This document shows positions 1-6,528 of a stretch of 7,262 nt of DNA, in pieces (position 1 is the stretch's first letter; each line of letters starts with the position of its first letter). The stretch comes from CG03 sp034660675 (lineage in GTDB: Bacteria > CG03). The position numbers and the translations under genes were made by a program. The notes beneath the pieces were generated by a model. That model saw only the letters and a program-made list of their open reading frames with translations, had not been told where the DNA came from and searched no databases. The DNA lies in NCBI GenBank assembly GCA_034660675.1, contig JAYEJT010000167.1, forward strand, positions 1 to 7,262. Reading direction: 5' to 3'.

Positions 1-327
1 TGGGAATAAAACATTACCGGACGCGAAAACATAAAAACAGGTATTTTTTTATTTTTACGCCCGATTAATTTTTTAAATGCGCTGTCACTTGATATATTTT
101 TTGAATCTTCTGACAAAATAATAAGATGTGTAACATTCTCCGTACTGAAGTCAATGAATTTCTTAAAATTATCAAAAATAAAATAGCTGAAATCATAATA
201 TTCGAGCTTTTTAATGATCAGATTGAAAAGCTACCGTTCTTTACCGATAAAAACTATATTGTAAATATTCACGATTTCTTTGTTTGTTTTGCCGCATTTC
301 GCCTATCGTTCTTAACACCTGCATCAT
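1..327 (-). pseudogene. Decayed receiver-like gene, runs off left edge
   Basis: No intact ORF covers this stretch on the minus strand, yet it reads like one gene in two frames. An ATG-ATG pair at 327-322, just after a CGGAG, opens a frame starting MMQVLRTIGEMRQ. That frame closes at TAA 241-243. Removing one A near 275-277 would join it to a second frame reading NIYNIVFIGKE. The second frame meets a single TAG (231-233), then stays open for 76 codons to the window edge. The later part has the alternating strand/helix pattern of a response-regulator receiver: NIVFIG (strand 1), LFNLIIKKLEYYDF (helix 1), THLIILSEDS (strand 3) and KKIPVFMFS (strand 4). The paired acidic residues after strand 1 are missing, so even the ancestor was atypical. 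It begins 21 bases after the phosphofructokinase stop, as if it were the next operon gene. The first 120 bases are about 29% G+C by hand count, clearly more AT-rich than the neighbours. Sequencing error, or a stand-alone 28-residue ORF at 241-327, are alternatives. Confidence 0.4.
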
Positions 328-348
328 CTCCGATAACAGCTATCAGCG

Positions 349-1563
349 TTATTTTTTCTTTGCAATTGAAGGAGCTTTTATTCGGCCTATTTCAGGAAGT
401 TTTCCTACAATCGGAGAAGCGTAATCAATAAAGGCCCGCGTCACATTGTTTCCCTCGCGGGAAATGAATTTTGACGGCATTTCTTTTGTCTCTTTCGCCA
501 CATCTTTCAGCGGCACCCTTTCATAATAAACGGAATATTTTTTACCCTTACGGCGTCTGATGACAATGGAGCCGTCAATGTCTCCCGAAAGCGCCTTTTT
601 TACGGCAAGGATTCCAACCTTGCGCGCTTCGGCGGCGTCAACGGACGAAACAGCTCCCGGAAATGACCGCTGTATATAACCGAAGGTGTCAGCCCTGACG
701 CGGCTTATAGATGTTTTCGCTTTTATTTCGCCGGCAAGAAGATCCCCCAGCGCGCCGGAACCGCTCAGCTGCGCGTTCCCGTGAGCGTCCACTTCCTTGA
801 TGAATTTGCTGGCTATAGCAACGCCTTTTCTGTCGGCAATCCCTTCCGACGCGGCCACAACGCAGCGCCCGTGTTTTTTATAAACCTTTTTAACGTCATT
901 CACAAATTTTTTTAAGCTGAAAGGCCTTTCGGGAAGATATATGAGATGCGGGCCGTCATCCTTATACACCCTGGCCAAAGCGGATGCCGCCGTCAGGAAA
1001 CCGGCATGCCTGCCCATTATTATGTCAATTTTCACCCCGGGAAGAGCTCTGTTATCCAGATTGTCTCCCATGAGGGCGCAGGCTACAAATCGCGCCGCGG
1101 AACCGAATCCGGGGGTGTGGTCATTTTCTCTGAGGTCGTTGTCTATGGTTTTGGGAATATGAAAACACCTCAGTTCGTATTTTTTTTTGCGGGCCTCACT
1201 GTTTATAATGTGCACCGTCTCGGCCGAATCGTTCCCGCCTATGTAAAAGAAATAGCGCACGCCGTATTTGTGCAGAACACTGAATATCTTCCTGCAATCG
1301 CCGGCGGTCGGTTTTTTCCGCACGGTGCCGAGAGCCGATGACGGCGTGGCGGCTATTTTCAAAAGGCTGTTTTTTGTTTCCCTGCCCAGATTCACAAGGT
1401 CTTCGTCCAGAATACCTTTTATACCGTGGACAGCTCCTATGATTTTTTTAATTTGCCTGTGCTTTTTCGCCTCAAGCACGGCTCCCGCAAGACTCTGGTT
1501 TATCACCATTGACGGTCCGCCGCTTTGCGCGATCAGCATATTACCTGAAACGGATTTTTGCAT
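349..1563 (-). CDS. pfp: 6-phosphofructokinase, probably pyrophosphate-dependent
   Basis: Phosphorylates fructose 6-phosphate to fructose 1,6-bisphosphate in cytoplasmic glycolysis. The predicted donor is PPi, which would make the step reversible. The 404-residue protein shows the PFK fold motifs in order: the N-terminal QSGGPS loop (13-18), GGNDS (109-113), PKTIDND (137-143), PGFGSAAR (151-158), MGRHAGFLT (183-191), YLPERPF (209-215) and DTFGYIQR (292-299). ATP-dependent enzymes have GGDGS and PGTIDND. Asp in place of the second Gly crowds the ATP alpha-phosphate site, and Lys in PKTIDND is the known PPi signature. Asn in the first acidic position is, from memory, typical of one PPi-PFK subgroup (GGNDSMDT-like). 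The start is supported by GGAGGT at 1567-1572, three bases before ATG. It lies 14 bases after accA and is probably cotranscribed with it. The family is certain. The phosphoryl donor is inferred from motifs, and ATP use cannot be excluded. Confidence 0.93.
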   Translation of the reverse strand: MQKSVSGNMLIAQSGGPSMVINQSLAGAVLEAKKHRQIKKIIGAVHGIKGILDEDLVNLGRETKNSLLKIAATPSSALGTVRKKPTAGDCRKIFSVLHKYGVRYFFYIGGNDSAETVHIINSEARKKKYELRCFHIPKTIDNDLRENDHTPGFGSAARFVACALMGDNLDNRALPGVKIDIIMGRHAGFLTAASALARVYKDDGPHLIYLPERPFSLKKFVNDVKKVYKKHGRCVVAASEGIADRKGVAIASKFIKEVDAHGNAQLSGSGALGDLLAGEIKAKTSISRVRADTFGYIQRSFPGAVSSVDAAEARKVGILAVKKALSGDIDGSIVIRRRKGKKYSVYYERVPLKDVAKETKEMPSKFISREGNNVTRAFIDYASPIVGKLPEIGRIKAPSIAKKK

Positions 1564-1577
1564 TTTACCTCCATTAT

Positions 1578-2516
1578 TTACGTTTTGAATTCGCCCATTC
1601 GCCTGAATTTTTTGTATCGGTGCTCCGGATAATTTCTCTTTTTTTTGATGCTGTCAAGCGCGGCCAGCAGGCTCTTTGAAAGAATCTCAAACTGCCTGGA
1701 CGGATCAAGGTGCGCGCCGCCCATGGGTTCAGACACAAGCTCGTCTATAACACCCAGTTTCAAAAGATCCTGAGCCGTGAGTTTAAGAACTTTCGCGGCC
1801 TCTTCCGCCTTAGAAGCATCCCTGAAAAGAATTGAGGCGCAACCCTCGGGAGATATAACCGAATAAACGGAATTAGCCAGCATCATCAGGTAATTGCTCA
1901 CTCCCAGAGCCAGAGCTCCGCCGGAGCCGCCCTCCCCTATGACAACGGAAATAACGGGAATCTGCAATTTCATCATTTCCTCAAGATTCACCGCTATCGC
2001 CCTTGCCTGCCCTCTTTCTTCGGCGCCGATGCCGGGATATGCGCCGGGGGTGTCAATAAAAGTAAAAAGGGGCAGCGAAAATTTTTCGGCGAGTTTCATA
2101 ATCCGCAGGGCTTTTCTGTATCCTTCGGGATTGGGCATTCCGAAATTATGTTTTAATTTTTCCGCGGTGGTTTTTCCTTTTTCCTGACCTATGACGACGC
2201 ATTTTACGCCGTTGAATTTCGCAAGACCGCCGATTATGGCGGCGTCGTCGGCAAAAAGCCGGTCACCGTGAAGCTCCGCAAAATTCGTAAAAATTCCCGA
2301 AAGATAATCGCTAAAAAGCGGACGCATGGGGTGGCGGGCCAACTGGACCCGCTGAAAAGGTTTGAGATTCGTGAATATTTTTTTGCGCATTTTTGAAAGT
2401 TTTTCACGGAGGAAAGTTATTTCTTTCGCGTTTTTAAGCGGCTTTACCTCAAGATGCTTGATCTTTTTCTCTATTTTTAAAAGAGGTTTTTCAAATTCCG
2501 GAGAAAGTTCGCTCAT
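1578..2516 (-). CDS. accA: Acetyl-CoA carboxylase carboxyltransferase subunit alpha
   Basis: Alpha half of the carboxyltransferase that moves the carboxyl group from carboxybiotin to acetyl-CoA, giving malonyl-CoA for fatty acid synthesis. It works as an alpha2beta2 complex with AccD, which is not in this window, nor are AccB and AccC. The 312-residue length is close to E. coli AccA (319). Residues 1-50 form the charged N-terminal helical segment. The crotonase-type core follows, with LARHPMRP (59-66), IDTPGAYPGIGAEERGQ (154-170), EGGSGGALALG (195-205) and SPEGCASILFRD (222-233). The paired Gly-Gly segments are the oxyanion-hole and acyl-CoA-binding elements of the family. An AAAAGG lies about four bases before the ATG. 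The gene starts 8 bases after the barrel-protein stop, so translation is probably coupled. No truncation or missing motif is seen. Confidence 0.97.
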   Translation of the reverse strand: MSELSPEFEKPLLKIEKKIKHLEVKPLKNAKEITFLREKLSKMRKKIFTNLKPFQRVQLARHPMRPLFSDYLSGIFTNFAELHGDRLFADDAAIIGGLAKFNGVKCVVIGQEKGKTTAEKLKHNFGMPNPEGYRKALRIMKLAEKFSLPLFTFIDTPGAYPGIGAEERGQARAIAVNLEEMMKLQIPVISVVIGEGGSGGALALGVSNYLMMLANSVYSVISPEGCASILFRDASKAEEAAKVLKLTAQDLLKLGVIDELVSEPMGGAHLDPSRQFEILSKSLLAALDSIKKKRNYPEHRYKKFRRMGEFKT

Positions 2517-2524
2517 TTGCCTTT

Positions 2525-3265
2525 TTAAAATGCGCCTTTGTAAAGTATTGAGAAAGTGCGCTGCTGTTCTTTATTGAGTTCTATCCGGCCGGCTTCGGAA
2601 ATGTTTTCAAAGGACAGCTTGAACTGTAATCCCTCGACAACTTCGTATTTCGCTCCGGCGTTCATCCGGCAGAGATTCCGGCCTTTTCCCACATTGATCG
2701 CTTCATAATAAAGGCCGAATTTTGAGGGCTGAAAGCTGAATCCGGCGAAACCTTTGAGCTTATCTGTAAAATCATGATCAGGATTGTGATCCTTGGTGTC
2801 ATAATTTGTTCCGGCGGTCACATACATATCCGGCAGAACGAGTTCTTTTGACATAACAAGAAAAACGCCTATGGGATCTGTTGAATATTTTTTGTCCACG
2901 CTGTTCCATTCGTATCCCTGAGCGTCATAACCTAATGCCACGGCCGGCATGAGCGCGCTTTCCCTGAAAAGATCGAGTTTTAAATATAACTCCGGATTCC
3001 GGCCGTGTATCGTTTCTGAGCCTATAAGATTGGCGATGTCCCATGAAAAACCTATATTCATACCCTGAAGAACACCGAACACCGAGCGTGTCAGCATACC
3101 CCCGTAATTGTAAACACGGAACGACATGTTATATTCCCCGTAATTGAGGCATTCGCCGCCGGGTATATATATAAGGCGCTCCGGATTTCCCGCGCCCTCA
3201 CCGCGCTGAGGGGCTCCTAACAACATCAATGCGGCCATCGCCGCCAAAAACAGTTTATTTTTCAT
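2525..3265 (-). CDS. Predicted outer-membrane beta-barrel protein, unknown function
   Basis: A 246-residue protein that I cannot assign to a characterised family. Residues 1-25 form a classic signal peptide: MKNK, then the hydrophobic AAMAALMLLG, then a probable cleavage near GEGA. The mature part is rich in Tyr, Phe and Gly and alternates polar and non-polar residues in short strands, for example GMNIGFSWDI (68-77), ELYLKLDLF (92-100), PIGVFLVMSKEL (131-142), DMYVTAGTNYD (146-156), FGLYYEAINVG (183-193) and LQFKLSFENI (213-222). It ends in FSILYKGAF, and a C-terminal Phe is the usual recognition signal for the BAM assembly machinery. The length suits a small barrel of about 8-12 strands. The frame stays open upstream to 3427, but the perfect GGAGGTGA just before 3265 and the signal peptide fix the start here. 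It is the first gene of the operon with accA and pfp. A similar-looking family may exist in Elusimicrobiota/Omnitrophota, but that is from memory and unverified. Confidence 0.8.
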   Translation of the reverse strand: MKNKLFLAAMAALMLLGAPQRGEGAGNPERLIYIPGGECLNYGEYNMSFRVYNYGGMLTRSVFGVLQGMNIGFSWDIANLIGSETIHGRNPELYLKLDLFRESALMPAVALGYDAQGYEWNSVDKKYSTDPIGVFLVMSKELVLPDMYVTAGTNYDTKDHNPDHDFTDKLKGFAGFSFQPSKFGLYYEAINVGKGRNLCRMNAGAKYEVVEGLQFKLSFENISEAGRIELNKEQQRTFSILYKGAF

Positions 3266-3270
3266 AAAAA

Positions 3271-3278
3271 TCACCTCC
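3271..3278 (-). promoter_or_regulatory. Strong Shine-Dalgarno site deciding the barrel-protein start
   Basis: On the minus strand this reads GGAGGTGA, a full match to the anti-Shine-Dalgarno core, followed by five T and ATG at 3265. It sets the start at the signal-peptide Met rather than at the more distant in-frame ATG at 3427. Confidence 0.9.
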
Positions 3279-3296
3279 GTACTTTCTAATTCTATA

Positions 3297-3324
3297 AACA
3301 TACTCGCCAAGAGTAAAGACTCAA
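3297..3324 (-). promoter_or_regulatory. Candidate sigma70-like promoter for the leftward operon
   Basis: On the minus strand, TTGAGT (3319-3324) and TATGTT (3297-3302) are 16 bases apart. Each matches four of six consensus bases. Initiation would fall about 25 bases before the barrel-protein ATG and leave the strong Shine-Dalgarno inside the leader. The match is weak, and the upstream element at 3361-3369 is an equally good candidate. Confidence 0.3.
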
Positions 3325-3360
3325 TAAGCCGAACCTTTTGATTTTTTACGGCATGTGTGT

Positions 3361-3369
3361 ATAATATCA
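3361..3369 (-). promoter_or_regulatory. Candidate extended -10 element for the leftward operon
   Basis: On the minus strand this reads TGATATTAT, which fits the extended -10 form TGn-TATAAT with one mismatch in the hexamer. No good -35 hexamer lies at the normal distance, but extended -10 promoters tolerate that. It would give a leader of roughly 90 bases. Confidence 0.3.
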
Positions 3370-3490
3370 TTTGGAAAAATGCCTGCGGTAGTCGGAGTAC
3401 AGGGGATAAAATTAAGCGCATGAACAAGTTCAGAATCTGTTTTTCGGGTTAACGCAGATTTACATCAACACACTATTTCTTCGCAAGATG

Positions 3491-3519
3491 TTTATCAATT
3501 CCCGCAAATTTGTTAGAAT
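3491..3519 (+). promoter_or_regulatory. Candidate promoter for the CBS/antiporter unit, possibly leaderless
   Basis: TAGAAT (3514-3519) matches five of six bases of the -10 consensus, and TTTATC (3491-3496) is a weak -35 with an exact 17-base spacer. Transcription would start about 3525-3527, on or next to the ATG at 3526. No Shine-Dalgarno lies before that ATG, which is what a leaderless mRNA would look like. Confidence 0.4.
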
Positions 3520-3525
3520 AAAGTT

Positions 3526-3999
3526 ATGTTAATTAAAGATGTCATGATACGGGATACCAAGACTGTCACACGCTCAACCAATTTGAGAGAGCTCCTTGAT
3601 ATCTTTAAGGAATATCACAATTTTCCGCTTCTGCCGGTCGTGGACCGTCACAGTGTTTTTCTCGGCGCAATTAAGCTTGAAGACGTTATTGAGCCCTTCT
3701 GCAGTATTCCCTCCCGCATGATGAGGTCAGCGAAATACGCACTCGGCGGCAGCTTCAAGATAACCGAACTTCAGCACATAGACATTCCCCCGGATTCTGC
3801 CACGCTTTTCCTCGTTGATGACCTTTATTCAAAAAATATAATAACAATACAGGAAGACGAAACAATAGCTGCCGCGGAACAGACAATGGATCTTAACAGA
3901 ATAAACATAATCCCCGTCTTAAAAGGCACCGCATTTGCCGGGATGCTCACAAAATTTGACATTGTTATCGGCATTCTGAGAGAAAAAGGCATCATCTAA
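3526..3999 (+). CDS. Tandem CBS-domain protein, putative antiporter regulator
   Basis: A soluble 157-residue protein made almost entirely of two CBS domains. CBS 1 (about 1-58) opens with LIKDVMIRDTKTV, contains LLPVVD (35-40) and closes with FLGAIKLEDVIE. CBS 2 (about 98-150) contains YSKNIITIQEDETI, INIIPVLKG (126-134) and FAGMLTKFDIV. CBS pairs (Bateman modules) bind adenine nucleotides such as AMP, ATP, SAM or c-di-AMP and control attached or partner proteins. The link at 60-97 is unusually long and may add contacts. There is no catalytic domain, so the role is presumably regulatory. The antiporter gene starts 8 bases downstream, which points to that transporter as partner. The start ATG fits the normal beginning of a CBS domain but has no Shine-Dalgarno. 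The fold is confident. The ligand and target are inferred. Confidence 0.88.
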   Translation: MLIKDVMIRDTKTVTRSTNLRELLDIFKEYHNFPLLPVVDRHSVFLGAIKLEDVIEPFCSIPSRMMRSAKYALGGSFKITELQHIDIPPDSATLFLVDDLYSKNIITIQEDETIAAAEQTMDLNRINIIPVLKGTAFAGMLTKFDIVIGILREKGII

Positions 4000-4007
4000 A
4001 AATTTCA

Positions 4008-5174
4008 ATGCACATTTTATTCAGCCTCGGTCTTGTGCTTATCGGCGCGTGGTTTGCCGGCAAAATAATAAAACTGATAAATCTGCCGCTGGTGACAGCC
4101 TACATAATTTTTGGAATCCTCGCCGGCCCGGATGTAGCAAACATAGTGCACGGGGGTCTCATAAATATTTCGCCTCTCGTCTCAAGTGTCGGATTGGGGT
4201 TCATAGCCTTTAACATAGGACAGAATTTTATATGGACAGACATAAAAAGAATGGGCAAAATGGTGGCTTTGATCTCAACGCTGGAGGCTCTGTTCGCTTA
4301 TTTTGCGGTTATGCTATCGGCAAGATATCTGCTTTCAATGGAATGGGGCCCGGCTATGTGCCTGGGGGCTCTCGCCTCCGCCACAGCCCCCGCGGCAACG
4401 ATGATGATCATAAAAGAATACCGGGCGAGCGGACTTTTTACCAGTACCCTTCTGGGTATTGTTGCTTTTGACGATGCCGTGTGCCTTATAATCATATCAA
4501 TATCCCTTGCCATGGTAAAAACCATGGCTGTGGCGGGAGCCAGCGATTTGGCCATTCTGCACGCGTTATTTCTGTCTGTCGGAAGCATCGGCGGAGCATT
4601 GCTGGCCGGAGTGCTGTTGACACTCCTCATCAAAAAAATTTCGCAGTTTGTCATCACGCGTGAAAATCTTCTTATTTTCATGCTCGCCTTTTTGTTCATA
4701 GGCATAGGGGTTTCAGAAATGCTTGAAATACCGCTCCTCCTGACATGTATGATCATGGGCGCGGTTCTGTCCAACATATCCAACGAAACAAAATATTTTG
4801 ATGTGCTGCATGAGGTAGACGCTCCGGTGTATCTGCTTTTCTTTGTTTTTGCGGGAGTTAACCTGAAAATAAACGCCATCGCGTCGGTCGGAACCATAGG
4901 TGTGGTTTACCTTATAGTAAGGGTTCTGGGTAAATTCGCAGGTTCTTATATCGGCGGTATTTTATCCGCGGCTCCGGTCAGAATAAGAAAATACATGTGG
5001 CTGGGGCTTGTGCCGCAGGCCGGCGTGGCGCTGGGAGCGGCTCTCATAATCAGGGATCAGCTCCCCGTGTTCGGCGAAATGATTTTTACAACAATTGTCA
5101 CAACCACCGTTGTTTACGAACTGGTGGGTCCGCTCTGCACAAAATTAGCTCTCAAAAAAGCCGGCGAGATATAG
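4008..5174 (+). CDS. CPA2-family cation/proton antiporter (Na+/H+ exchanger type)
   Basis: An inner-membrane monovalent cation/H+ antiporter with the Na_H_Exchanger fold. It has 388 residues and about 12-13 hydrophobic segments from residue 2 to about 382. Visible landmarks are the first helix ending in INLPLVTAYIIFGILAGPD (24-42), the unwound-helix motif SATAPAATMMII (124-135), AFDDAVCLI (153-161), VRVLGKFAG (304-312) and GLVPQAGVALG (333-343). The neighbouring Asp155-Asp156 pair corresponds to the ion-binding aspartates of electrogenic antiporters such as NapA and NhaA. A basic residue in 304-312 would be the partner of that pair. The protein stops after the membrane part and has no RCK/TrkA-N tail like KefB or KefC. 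The separate CBS protein upstream may supply the missing regulation. There is no Shine-Dalgarno, and the 8-base gap suggests translational coupling. Substrate Na+ versus K+ is not decided by sequence alone. The last 23 bases overlap the opposite gene. Confidence 0.9.
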   Translation: MHILFSLGLVLIGAWFAGKIIKLINLPLVTAYIIFGILAGPDVANIVHGGLINISPLVSSVGLGFIAFNIGQNFIWTDIKRMGKMVALISTLEALFAYFAVMLSARYLLSMEWGPAMCLGALASATAPAATMMIIKEYRASGLFTSTLLGIVAFDDAVCLIIISISLAMVKTMAVAGASDLAILHALFLSVGSIGGALLAGVLLTLLIKKISQFVITRENLLIFMLAFLFIGIGVSEMLEIPLLLTCMIMGAVLSNISNETKYFDVLHEVDAPVYLLFFVFAGVNLKINAIASVGTIGVVYLIVRVLGKFAGSYIGGILSAAPVRIRKYMWLGLVPQAGVALGAALIIRDQLPVFGEMIFTTIVTTTVVYELVGPLCTKLALKKAGEI

Positions 5175-6489
5175 AAACAGTTCCGGACATTATCTCTTTG
5201 GCGGCGTCAAAACCGTCCTGCATGGCTTCTTCCATTGTTGAGTATTTCCAGCCGCCAAAACGTCCGGTGGAAATTATGTCGCGGGAAGCGAAAAAATCAC
5301 GGATCCGGGCAAGGTATTTTTCCCTGTTCATGTCATAAATGACATATGCGTAAGGGATATCAAGTGTTTTGGTGACAGCTATATCGCTCCTGCTGATGTT
5401 AAGAAATTTCATGACAGCCGCTGCGGAAAGTTTTTTTCTCTCCGCCCGATAGGAGCTCTCAATATAAATTGTTGAAAAACCCCCGGGGACAGCGCTGAAA
5501 TTTGATAAAAATCCAAGACGGTAAAAAGGCACTTTCCCGTGCGGAAAATAAATCCAGTGCCCCAATTTTGAAAAATCTTTCTTAACGGCGATGTTCATGT
5601 TATAAACACCGGTCCATTTAAGTTTTTTAGCCAGATTTTTAACAGGGCTGCCCTTGAGATAATTCAGAAGTTCAGGGAGCGGTATCGTTGAAATAAGTTT
5701 ATCATAGGCCATCACCCCGCCTTCAAAAAAAATCTTTTTTTTCACAAAATCAATTTGCCTGACAGCGGCGTTGAATATTATGTTTTTCCCTTTTTCCAGA
5801 GCCTGCGGCAGCTGCCCTATGCCGCCCCTCCGCGGATAATAAAAAGAAGCGTTGTAACCCGCAGACCGGGATGTGTCTTTTTTTTCAGCTCCCCGCAATA
5901 TCTTTTTTACGTCAGGGCCCGGCACGAAACGTCCCATCCAGGCCGTACTCATTTTACCCAGATCAAAATTCCAGAGTTTTTTATTGTACGGTATAAAGAA
6001 AAGCGAAGCCATTCTTTTTCCAAAAGAATTCTCGGCCCAGGACCCGAACGATTCGCGCGATCCGCCGGGCCTTTCCGCGTTTTTATAAATCTTCAGGTAA
6101 TCTTTCACACATCTGTCTTTTTCTTTTTTTGAAAGGTAAGAAAGATGATACTGAAAAGGGTACGGCACAAGAGTGTTCATAATATGTATGGACGCCCGGC
6201 GCGAATGTCTTTGAAGATTTATTTTCAGCGTGTTTTCAACAAAAGATTTCCAGGTTGAATCTCTGTTTTTAAAATGCAGGAGATGCCCCGTGTAATCAAA
6301 GCAAAAACCGTTTTTTTGCTCTGTCCGGCAAAGACCTCCGGCGCAGTCTTTTTTTTCAAGTAAAAAAGGTTTTGTTTTCGCGCGGCCGCTGACAGGATTC
6401 TCAAGAAAATGAGCCGCCGTTAAACCGGTAAGCCCTGCCCCCAGTATCACAATTTTTTTTTCGCCTGTTGTTTCTTTATCTTTTTTCAT
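5152..6489 (-). CDS. FAD-dependent oxidoreductase/mutase, amine-oxidase fold
   Basis: A 445-residue flavoprotein. The N-terminal Rossmann motif VILGAGLTGLTAAHFLE (14-30) binds the FAD ADP moiety. FLLEKKDCAGGLCRT (42-56) carries the acidic ribose contact and the Gly-Gly segment seen in protoporphyrinogen oxidase, phytoene desaturase and UDP-galactopyranose mutase relatives. Other landmarks are FDYTGHLLHF (64-73), VPYPFQYHL (108-116), YNKKLWNFDLGKMSTAWMGR (168-187), YYPRRGGIGQLPQAL (217-231) and the C-terminal FAD-closing ISTGRFGGWKYSTMEEAM (406-423). VPYPFQ and YNKKLW are, from memory, features of the mutase-like COG1232/COG0562 branch that often sits in glycan loci, but the substrate cannot be read here. 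No neighbouring glycosyltransferase or haem gene helps. The start is the only Met before the Rossmann strand, and its Shine-Dalgarno is poor. The 3' end overlaps the antiporter gene convergently. Confidence 0.85.
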   Translation of the reverse strand: MKKDKETTGEKKIVILGAGLTGLTAAHFLENPVSGRAKTKPFLLEKKDCAGGLCRTEQKNGFCFDYTGHLLHFKNRDSTWKSFVENTLKINLQRHSRRASIHIMNTLVPYPFQYHLSYLSKKEKDRCVKDYLKIYKNAERPGGSRESFGSWAENSFGKRMASLFFIPYNKKLWNFDLGKMSTAWMGRFVPGPDVKKILRGAEKKDTSRSAGYNASFYYPRRGGIGQLPQALEKGKNIIFNAAVRQIDFVKKKIFFEGGVMAYDKLISTIPLPELLNYLKGSPVKNLAKKLKWTGVYNMNIAVKKDFSKLGHWIYFPHGKVPFYRLGFLSNFSAVPGGFSTIYIESSYRAERKKLSAAAVMKFLNISRSDIAVTKTLDIPYAYVIYDMNREKYLARIRDFFASRDIISTGRFGGWKYSTMEEAMQDGFDAAKEIMSGTVSISRRLF

Positions 6490-6528
6490 ATTGTTTTATT
6501 TCCCAAAACCATTCAAGGCCGGAATCTT

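Noticed and set aside
241..327. Stand-alone 28-residue gene starting MMQVLRTIGEM on the minus strand
   Set aside because: It has a plausible start, but it is very short and the coding signal continues in the next frame, so it is better read as the 5' part of a broken gene.
126..431. Plus-strand frame of about 100 codons at the left end
   Set aside because: It overlaps the phosphofructokinase 3' end and lies opposite the receiver-like remnant. Its sequence looks like a mirror of those minus-strand signals.
3350..3383. GGCAT / ATGCC inverted repeat around the extended -10 candidate
   Set aside because: Only five base pairs with a 24-base gap, which is expected by chance and not enough to call an operator.
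3266..3427. 54-codon N-terminal extension of the barrel-protein frame up to an ATG at 3427
   Set aside because: It would bury the signal peptide inside the protein and ignore the perfect GGAGGTGA before 3265. The extension also overlaps the candidate promoters.
4298..4897. Long minus-strand frame opposite the antiporter
   Set aside because: The plus strand encodes a well-conserved membrane protein. The opposite frame has no recognisable domain and the composition of a reverse shadow.
6511..6525. Small palindrome ATTCAAGGCCGGAAT between the regulator and flavoprotein genes
   Set aside because: The outer stem is four base pairs and no T-run follows on the minus strand, so it does not qualify as an intrinsic terminator.
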